Assembly: GCF_035582795.1 (NCBI RefSeq)
Contig: NC_134367.1
Coordinates: forward strand, 55,893,562 to 55,957,561
Direction of reading: 5' to 3'
DNA length: 64,000 bases
From: Mycteria americana
Lineage: Eukaryota; Chordata; Aves; Ciconiiformes; Ciconiidae
The translations under genes were made by a program, and so were the position numbers. A model generated the notes under the pieces. That model did not search any database and was not told where the DNA came from. It saw nothing but the letters and a program-made list of their open reading frames with translations. This document shows, piece by piece, positions 23,601-64,000 of the stretch (position 1 is its first letter; the number at the start of each line of letters is the position of its first letter).

Positions 23601-26600
23601 GTGTGATTTTACAGCATTGGGACTAGCAGCGGGGCTCACAGAGCTTGCTGAGGGCAAAAGGCACCAGTGCAGGTTGCACTCCCCTGCTGCAGCTGCTGGG
23701 CTGGCCCTGCTTGGGCAGTGAAGGGTGCTCCTGCCCTTCTCCACTGAGGACAGAAGTCCCTGGCCCCAAGTTAAAGATGCCTGTTTCTTTCCCTGATGCT
23801 CCCCCTTTGCTTCTCTCCACCTCCTTTTTTCTTCAAACTTCAGAGAAGTCACAGCCCTGTGTGGCAGCAAGGGATGATACGCATATCCTCCTCTGCCACC
23901 ATAACTAAATAAATTCTTTAGAGAAATTATTTGAAAAACATTGCTGAGGTATAAACACCTTGGGAAGGGCTCAGGAAAAAGCTGCAATAAACGTGCAAAG
24001 GCAAAGAATTTTTTCTTATAGTGAGAGATGCCCTAAAGCCATCATTACAATTAGTTTATCAAAAGCAATGATTGTATAACTATTGGAAACAATAAACCTA
24101 AGATTATGGAGGATGCTTCAATGCTTTGACCCTTTAATTCATAGATAGATATTTCCCTAAAGAAATTTGTGTTATTAAAAAATTTCTTCCTGGTTATATC
24201 CTTTCAAAAGGCATTGGCAGTGACAGGGCTAAATGCACAGGGGCTTTCAGCTTAGTGCACTGACTTTTTTTTCTCAAGAGCAAAATACTCACAAAAAGTA
24301 AACACTGAAATGTGGCAAGGACCAAAAAAAATGGGAAAGCTGTCTTGTTTGAAGTGTTGGTAGTTAAAATTGTTCCTTGTAATGAGCCACAGGAAATGAG
24401 AAATGGAGCTTCAGAAAGAGCTAGATTCATACTACATCAAGGCAGAGAGAATGACAAAGACTGATGATAATGAGAAATTACTTCATTATTTCCTTGTGGA
24501 ATACTGGTATGTACCATACTGTACTGTTATTGTACTGTCAGCATATGTGGAAAGAAATAGGTGTTAGAGTCTACCAAATACTCCTGACATCAACACGGTA
24601 TCAGAGCTTCTAAGTAGTTCATTTGTCTGGGGAGGATATGAAGTGAAACATTTTCCAACACTTATGTAAACATCACGAAATTACACAGGAACAGATCAAT
24701 AACAAATTGTATTTCTATTGCTGCATTTACCTTCCAAACCTTCTTCAGTTCGACACACAGAATCCCTCAAGTAAATTGTTGTTACTGCCAAGTCACACTG
24801 ATATAAGTAAAGTTGAAAACATTTTGTTTCAGTGATGTGCTGTGTTGGCAACAAGGAAAAGGAACATTGCAGCAAGATGACATGGTGCAATACCTGAGTG
24901 CCGATAATTCTGCTGTGCTGCAGAGCACATGTATCTGAGCATTTACTCCAGGATGTATAACACAATCTGTTGTATTTTGGTGGGATTACACCATTACAAA
25001 ATTCACCTAAAACTAAGCAAAACTTCCTAGGCTCTCAGGACAGACAAGGAAGAGAAACAGATTTGCAAGAGGATGATTTGTTTCAGTGGGCAATGTGCCT
25101 GGTATGAATTATCCCTGGGAGACACCTTTTCTTCTCCACTGACTATAAAGGGAGACTGAGGTGACAGGATTAGACTCAGAAAACTAACTTTGAGACAAAG
25201 TTAAACAAGATGTATCCCATGCTTGATGTCCAGGGACAAACACCATGATTGCAATTAGCACATATATATAAGTGCAATTTTTGAATAGGAAAATAATAAA
25301 CAGATATATGTGGATATATGTTTTACCAGTTCTACTTCATAATTTAGATTTCCCTCAGTAATGAGCAATATTGATAGGATACCAATTCTCGATGGACACA
25401 CCACCAAATGATAATAAAAATTCCTAGGCACTAGCAGTGCTATAATGTCCATGATACTCACGGCTCCAGCTAGCCCAACTCTGCATCTGTCCCCTCCCTT
25501 CTGTCTGCCAAAGGCTGAGATCATACATCTTGGGTGGACTGTCCACTCCAGCAGCAGGGGGTTCAAACGCTGGATAGGATTGCCCACCTGCCTTAGCTTT
25601 TTGTGTCCCTCCTTTGCTCCAGCAAAGAGCTGGAGCACACAGAGCTGCCACTCAGAGAGGGTGTGTGGATCTCACAAGAGGATTGAGCTGGGGAGAGGCT
25701 GTGTGCTGGAATAGTCAGTCTCTTAATCCTGGGAACAGGAGAAGAGGACGAGGAGGTCCCAGTGCCCTGTGCTCACTTTATTCTGCAGCCTGCACCAAAC
25801 TGTAAAGTCACCAAGAGCTCAAATGTGGAGTTAATGATGAGAAAAAGAAAATTATATCCCAGGCCAACACAAACCACCCTGAGCCTCCCTGGCCTCATCT
25901 CCAAACAGGTCAGCAGTGCACAGTACTGTTTGATTCTAGTGTCAGGAAATGTTGAAACAGTATTTCCCATCCCTGTGTCTAAGGCACTGCTTAGCAGAAA
26001 CCAACCTCCTGACTAGTACAGGATGGGAACCGTGTTCTCAGCTTCCTGGGAAACCTGAAACATACCTCTTCTCAGCTGCGGCAGCAAGCGTTCAAAACAC
26101 AGATGAGGATCAGATTTAGCCTTTGACTAAAGAGCCTTTGGCTCTCCTTTCTTATGACATTACTAGCTTAAACATTTTTTTTAGGCAAAATATGAAATAT
26201 CATGCTCTAAAATTACTGCTTCTTTGACTCCTAAGACACCTATAGAACATCCACCTGTAATCAGCTGAAGTACAGGGATATTCTCCCCACCTGCAGCATT
26301 ATTTGTTAGATGCTGCTGTGCTGATTCACGCACAGTGCAGGGAGAAAAGCAGTCCCTGCTGCAGGAGGGTTAGTCCAAGAGTCCATTCTTCTAAGCACAT
26401 TGAGGCTATAGATGGACAATAGCTTAAAACTTGAGTTAGACCCTGAAGATTTGTTTCTACCATGGAATACATTTTGAAAATTTTGGGCTTGCAGCTCAGA
26501 GATGTTTGCTAACTCAAGAGCACTTTTCTAGCCATATTAGCCTTGGAGGAGAGCACAAGGATGCGAAGCGATAGTGAAAGCAGCATGTTTAGTTTATATG

Positions 26601-27517
26601 AAATATGACCTTTCCATCAGGATGAATGCTTCTAAGATTACATCAAACAACAGAAAACTAGGAGTTTTGAGGTTAAAAGAGTGTGCCAGTTATTTTGTAA
26701 GAGACCTTTTCAGTTGCCTCGAATCAACACCTTCAATAGGCAGGTGTGAGAACGTCTCACATTTAAGGTCCAGTAAACAGAAGATGGACTTGTGATGATT
26801 TGCTTATGCTGGAATAGGTACTTCAGAATACATTAGTGAGGCAAAGGCTCTAGGGAAGTCAGGCAAATAAACAAAAATAATAGCAAAGGTGTCACTGAAG
26901 GCAGAGTTGAAGTCTGGCTCAATAGACTGGTAAATGGACTTGAAAATGGAAGCAACGTGGTACAAAGAGAATGGTAGGAACTGGATGGAAGCAGGAATGG
27001 TCTGAAAGAAGGTAATGAGGGATGAAATAAGTAAGATAGAAGATGAAGACCAAAGCTAGGGCAATTGTTTTAGTTCCAAGAGTGTGAAGGTATCACAATT
27101 TTTAAGGAAGTTGTAAAGAAAATTGCAATGTGGCAAAGAAAATTACTTGAGACTGCAAACCCGTGGACAACTGCCTGGGCTTTTTGGCTGGGTTTGGCAG
27201 TCCATGTTGGGAGTTCCACGGTGCCATTAAAATACTACAGATGTACCATGCAGGTACCAGAAATATGACAATTAAAACTACTCTGAGAACTCCCTGACAG
27301 CAAAGCATGACATGGCAACTGCTGAGTAGGTATACTCTGAGGAATGGAAAACAAATCTTCCATGGTGATACAAAAAGGCAAAAATAAGTTCAAGCAAAGA
27401 GAAAAAATAAGTTGAAAAGAGTTGGGAGGCAGGAGCAACACTGGAAGACACAAGGACGTGCAAGAAACTGGTACAGTCAATTTAATCATACTGGTTTGTT
27501 TTTAGTAATGAAATGAC
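17623..27517. other. Long intergenic stretch, no gene recognised
   Basis: About 9.9 kb, mostly AT-rich. It contains a zero-spacer palindrome at 20534-20555 and a pyrimidine-rich run near 21905-21980. GC-richer islands near 23620-23830 and 25450-25800 hold overlapping open frames on both strands, typical of chance ORFs. No RNA gene or mobile element could be assigned. Confidence 0.55.
20534..20555. repeat. Perfect 22-bp palindrome with no spacer
   Basis: AAATAAGCAAG followed immediately by its exact complement CTTGCTTATTT, centred on an AAGCTT site. Confidence 0.9.
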
Positions 27518-27905
27518 AGAGAGTCAGAGAGGAGACTTGATAACAGTCCTCAAATACTGAAAAAGTGATGAAAATAGAACTGAAAAGAGTAATCATGTTC
27601 TTAGATACTGTTCTCTGTAATCATGTTCTCTGAAAAGAGTAATCATTCTTAGACAGAAAAAAGAAGCAATGGACACAAGCTGAAGGGAGATTGTTCAACA
27701 CTAATAAACATTTTTCATTGACAGATGATCTGGGTATGACATGACCCTCCATCACTGGAGATCTTTAAGAACAAGTGAGACAAACAGTTTTGGGAATCAT
27801 ATAGGTATAAATACCTGCCTGTAATCCTGCCTTGTTTCCACTGGAAGGGATGTGATGGACAAGATGATCTCCATCAGTCCATTAAGTCTTTCAGCATTAT
27901 AGTCC
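27518..27905 (+). mobile_element. Degraded CR1-like LINE 3' fragment
   Basis: The order of diverged blocks follows the CR1 3' region: GAGAGGAGACTTGATAACAG, AAGCAATGGACACAAGCTG, CACTGGAGATCTTTAAGAAC, then GATGGACAAGATGATCTCC. Local duplications of AATCATGTTCT and AAAAGAGTAATCAT sit inside (27585-27650). It is old and strongly diverged, and the boundaries are approximate. Confidence 0.65.
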
Positions 27906-30054
27906 ATGACTGTGAAAATGAGACTGAAGGAGAGAATAAGCAAAAATTTCAAGAACATCAGCAGGAATAAGTGGCAGAGGATAAGATACTGAACTTGAAA
28001 ACTGTATGTCCACATTGCCAAGCACACCTACAGCACTGGTATCAACAGGAGGGACAAGCTCATAATGACAAGAGCCATAGGCTGGCTCAGCTGAGCAGCA
28101 GTCCCTGTGACTTTGTAAACAGACACAGCACCAACCTCCGACTATAGAAAAATATTTTCTATAAAGCAAAAGGAGTTGTCTGTTTTATTGCTGCATGAGT
28201 GAACAGTTCAAACACCACAATTTCCCTTTGCTTGCCAGTATTAATCTTTCCATCCTATAAATTACTTTAATTGCCAATGATTTCATATAGAACCTTTTAA
28301 AAACAACTTGAGTTTATTAAAGAGCACTGTCTGTCCCCTGTCAGAGGAAAATAGTTAATATTTAATTTATTGTATGTTATTTATTAAAAAAAATTCCCTT
28401 ATTTCTATTAATTATAGAGTAGATGTGTTTGCTCACATATTGGCACTGGATGATGTACCTGTTCTCGTGCATGCTTTAAACATTATGTGTTTACTTAGGA
28501 GCACTGGCCTGCCCACTTCTCTTTCTTTACTACTGTAAACATAAGCCTCGTTTTATACAAAACTGGTAACACCACACAACAATCTTCACTGGCTTTGAAA
28601 GAACAAGTAGGGGATGGTTTGTATGAGCCAGAAAAGGTTACTAGGTCCAAGGAGAACTTCTGTTTACTGAAAAAGCTCTTAAAAACATCACCAGTTTTAG
28701 GTAAAGCTAATTAAATCAGTGCCTGGCCCTCAGAAGGGACAGGAAGGGACTACAAATGGTTGTTGCCCCAAGGTAGAAACTAGCTGGCCCCTGGCCAGAC
28801 CCCTCACTCAGTTACTCCCTGTGTTGATGGTGGCTAGAATTCATTAGCGTCACCAAGGATATTCTGACATCATAGCAAAGGGGAATCCTGCTCTTACGCA
28901 ACAACTAACTACATTTAGCTCCATATTTCTAAAAAGACAATGGCATATTGGATTCTGCTCACAAAAGATTCAACACAACAATTAGTAGCTGGGAGGTTCC
29001 ATTATACCGTAGAAATACTGATCCTCGTGGGCCAAATTCTGAAGTACTCGGGTCAGCCGAGTACTTTGGCTGACTCCGGTCAGCCAAAAGTCACAGAGGA
29101 GTCAGAGGGTCAAATGAAATATTACCGTAACCTCAAAACAAAGCCCTTGTAACCAGAAGTTGAACTGTCTCAGCCAGTTATGCTAAGCACTGATGCACTG
29201 ACAAAGTCATGTATGGACACAGGCATATGGACAAAGTCATGCATAGCATGACATACGAAGTGAGAAGGGGATATGGGAACTGTGAAGAAATGTTTGAATA
29301 GAGTAACCAGTAAGGAAGGAAATACATTTTACACAGTTAAGGGAAGAGGTGTAAGTAGAAGCAGCAGAAAGTTCAGGCTAAATGCCATTTTTGACTCTGG
29401 GACTCTCTCACAGGTCTTCCTCATTTCTGAAGTCCATCATTCACACTTGCGATGCGGTTTTGGGCCTTTTGGCAGATATGGGCACACCTGGGGCATTGTT
29501 AAATATGGATGCGATAGCTGATAGCTGGTCTGATAATGCATCTGTGCAGGAGTGGAAGTGGTAATATTCTGCTGCTTTGTACTGCTGGTGGGATCAATGA
29601 CTTGAGGTGCAACAGAAGATTGGAAGAGAGTAGAAGGAAGAACAGCTCTTCACAAGCTTTGTGTCTGTGACAGCCCAACAGTACTCGATGGCTAGAAGAA
29701 TGCCTCTAACATTCATCGGATACAGCGTTTCAGGGCTGCTTGCCACCACAAGCCATACTACAGTTTCCCAGCCCTTACCTGGGAGGAGCACAGTGCCCAA
29801 GATTTTGCTTTAACAAGGACATATTAAAACAGTGGATGTTGCAGTGATCAGGCTAATTTTCCATCCTACTGACAACTTTGCTCTCTGGAGAAAGCAGGGA
29901 CCATCTTTCTGTGATTGTCCCCCGCCATCTCTCTCAGTCAGCACGCTGAAACGGAGCAAAGCAAAGACACGTCTGCCAGATCCATGGGATTTATTCGTAC
30001 GACATCAAGACGTTTTGTTCCAACACCCACACAATTCCACTAGGAACTGACAGT
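27906..30054. other. Intergenic DNA upstream of the RFX6 CpG island
   Basis: No gene recognised. It contains the double hairpin at 29042-29088. GC content rises sharply from about 30055. Confidence 0.6.
29042..29088. repeat. Two consecutive perfect hairpins sharing an edge
   Basis: Hairpin 1: AAGTACTCGG (29042-29051), 5-nt loop, exact complement ending at 29066. Hairpin 2: TTTGGCTGAC (29065-29074), 4-nt loop, exact complement 29079-29088. The end of hairpin 1 and the start of hairpin 2 overlap by two bases. GTCAGCC appears twice on the plus strand. Confidence 0.88.
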
Positions 30055-30837
30055 AACAGAGGGTGCCCAGGAGGGTCCCGCGGCCTGCCAGCCACGGCCG
30101 GCTCGCCCTCTTGGCCTTGTGGCTGTCAAGAGGCTGCTGCGAGGAGCCCGGCACCCGTCGGCCGCCCCTCGCCTCGCCCGGAGGGGATGAGGAGAGCGCC
30201 CGCGGCCGCCCTCTGCCGTGAAGAGAGGAGGGGAGCCCCCGCGGCCGCCCCTTGCCTGCGCCGCGGCCGGGCGGCGGGCCAAGAGCCTTGTGTGAGGGAG
30301 AGCCACCGCCGGCGGGAGTTAATCATTAAGTCCCCAGCAGATCCGCTCCGGGCCGGCTCCCCTGAACCTCCCGGACCTTCAGCCATGCCCCGTCCCCTCC
30401 CGGCCAGGCGCGACCAGCCTGACTGAGCACCGCGGCGGCGGGGAGGCGGGAGGCAGGGCCGCGGAGACCTGTCCGCTGCCGCCCGACAGCGACCTCCGGG
30501 ACCTCATCCAAGGCGGAGCCCCCTCCGCGGGCGCGGGGGAGCTGCCGTGAGGAGGGAGTGGCGCCCGCGGGCCCGGCCGCCTCTGCCCGCACGGGAGCCA
30601 TGCAGCCTCCCTGGAAGGCGCCGTAGGGCACACCTGTCCCCCGCCGCCTCCGCCCCCGCATCGCCTCTCCTCCCCTGGCGCTGCCGGCGTCGGTGCTTGG
30701 CTGACACGGTCTCCCGCCGAGGTGACAGAGCCACGCACAAACGGCCGGCGCGGCCCATGCCTCAGCCGGCGCCCCCCGCGCCCTGAGGCCGCCGCCGCCG
30801 CGCCCGCCCCGTCCCGTCCCGTCCCCTCCCGCCGTCC

Positions 30838-30882
30838 ATGGGCGCCGCCTGCGCCGCGGCGGGGCTGAGCAGGCGCCGGTGA
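30838..30882 (+). CDS. Candidate upstream ORF ending 5 nt before the RFX6 start
   Basis: ATG at 30838, 14 codons (MGAACAAAGLSRRR), TGA at 30880-30882; the RFX6 ATG follows at 30888. Other short upstream ORFs are at 30600-30626 (MQPPWKAP) and 30757-30786 (MPQPAPPAP). If the transcript starts upstream of about 30600, these could dampen RFX6 translation. The start context of the 30838 ATG is moderate (G at +4, T at -3). Translation is inferred, not shown. Confidence 0.35.
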   Translation: MGAACAAAGLSRRR

Positions 30883-30887
30883 GGAGC

Positions 30888-62675
<31,788 letters not shown>

Positions 62676-64000
62676 GTAACTAGAACTTGGTTTCTTTTGA
62701 ATGTACTCCTGTATTTTTAGAAGTTGACATATTTGTTTAACTTTAAACAGAGGCAGGCTAACTATCTTCTCCTGAAGGTGTAGTTCTATGCAACATTGTC
62801 AAATTCACCTGAAAAGCTTGTGACCATTCACTCAGCAATTCATTCCCACCTTCCTACCATAGTTCACTTAATAACATTTTGTGGGAATGTGAATACACTG
62901 AATCACTGAAATGATCTTGGAGGCAACAAACACTTGTAGGTACATCTGAAGGGCCACAACCTGAACTGTGAAAAGAGGTATAAGGAACAGAAAGGGCAGG
63001 AATTCCTAATCCAGTTTTTCTGCCAAAGCTTAAATATGTAATTACACCTTGAACTAGGAATGTATTAAATGTTACCAAAATGCAAATATCCTTGCAAGGT
63101 TGGAACACAAGTTTGGATCCCTATTTAGCATCTGGCTGAAGTACTACTATGTGGAAGAGAAACAAAATGAATTTAAAACAGTATCCTTAACATTTTCCAT
63201 CTACCAGGCTTCTTCAGGGTTAGGCAGTTGGAAGTCATATGCTCCAGGTCCTTTGCTATAAAATGAATGAAGATTGATTTGGATCAAATTCTGGTCCAAG
63301 TTAATCCCTAAAAATCCAGTGCAATTCAACTGGGTTCTGCTGAACTATTTTTTATTAACATTAGCACCAGCAATCAATCTTTTACTTTTTGGTTGTTGTT
63401 ACTCTAAATCTGCACTTTGCTGCAAGAAACTTTCATAGAATTTGTCTGATAGTAGATGCTGCGCTTTTTCTTTTAATTCAGCCTTCAGGAAAAAAACTTG
63501 TCGTATGTAGCAGTTGCCTTATCCTTGGATACTTCGGTGAAGTACTTGAAACCGTAAGGTAAAGTCATGGTTTCCACTGAAGGATAGCAAAACTTCCACT
63601 GAGTTTATCAATAGTCTGCAGAAAACTGAAGAACTACTGAGTACAACAAATGCTTTTCTCTAGATCTTAGTATGAAAATAGAGTTCAAGCATTCTGAAAC
63701 TCCCATTGTTAATTCTTTAGGATGAAATGTCATGAGCCTGATTCACTCTTAGTACAATTTACTTGACTTCATTGCTGACATTTACTTCAAGGGAATAAAT
63801 CTGATTCATACCTTCACTATGATGGCTTCAGTAAGGAGCTGATACTCTGTGATGTAGATCTGTGGTCAGGGAATATGATACAAACAGTTCCACTGGAAAG
63901 ATCAAGACTAGAGCAATATTTGTATTCATTGGCTACATGCAAAATATGGAGGCTTCACTGGGTTTTAAAATAAGCAACCAAAGATACAAACAAATCAGGC
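62676..64000 (+). other. RFX6: RFX6 intron 15 (partial)
   Basis: Begins at the exon 15 donor and runs off the right edge. No repeat or further RFX6 exon was recognised in these 1325 nt. Confidence 0.75.

Noticed and set aside
23589..23987. Overlapping minus-strand frames of 132 and 65 codons with an opposing plus-strand frame
   Set aside because: Open on several frames at once because of local GC content. No domain recognised.
25255..25638. 127-codon minus-strand frame and its neighbours near 25450-25800
   Set aside because: Same pattern of multiple overlapping chance frames in a GC-richer patch. I could not assign a gene or a repeat.

Overview
This window is vertebrate nuclear DNA, almost certainly from a bird. 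The evidence is long introns with GT/AG splice sites, CR1 retroposon fragments carrying the avian-type octamer tail, and one solo LTR of a type familiar from bird genomes. No bacterial-style operons are present. Most open reading frames longer than 60 codons are chance frames in introns or intergenic DNA. The real coding sequence is a set of short exons.

Two genes are arranged head to head. On the minus strand, positions 174-8098 hold the first four coding exons of GPRC6A, a class C G-protein-coupled receptor. These exons encode the signal peptide and the complete Venus-flytrap ligand-binding domain (513 codons, no breaks). The cysteine-rich and seven-transmembrane exons lie off the left edge. 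On the plus strand, positions 30888-62675 hold the first fifteen coding exons of RFX6, the winged-helix transcription factor of pancreatic islet and gut endocrine development (551 codons plus one base, reading frame intact across all fourteen introns). The remaining exons lie off the right edge. The GPRC6A-RFX6 neighbourhood matches the gene order I recall for mammals (human 6q22).

Region by region: 1-8185 is the GPRC6A 5' half; 8186-about 30050 is a 22-kb intergenic stretch with CR1 fragments, a 19-unit ATG microsatellite and several perfect palindromes; about 30055-31740 is a CpG island carrying the RFX6 promoter, short upstream ORFs and exons 1-2; 31551-64000 is the RFX6 body. Notable items in the RFX6 introns are an 81-bp tandem duplication (intron 4), a degraded antisense CR1 of about 1.4 kb (intron 6), a candidate poison exon (intron 7), and a solo LTR ending only 34 nt before exon 12 (intron 11).

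The two genes are not known to form one pathway, but both act in nutrient and endocrine physiology: GPRC6A senses basic L-amino acids and divalent cations, and RFX6 specifies enteroendocrine and islet cells. No previously undescribed biological system with convincing support was found. The most unusual signals are chains of perfect hairpins that overlap end to end (6559-6633 and 29042-29088), zero-spacer perfect palindromes, and the LTR placed in the branch-point zone of an RFX6 intron. Exon boundaries were set by reading frame, splice consensus and remembered human protein sequence. No alignment or database search was run.
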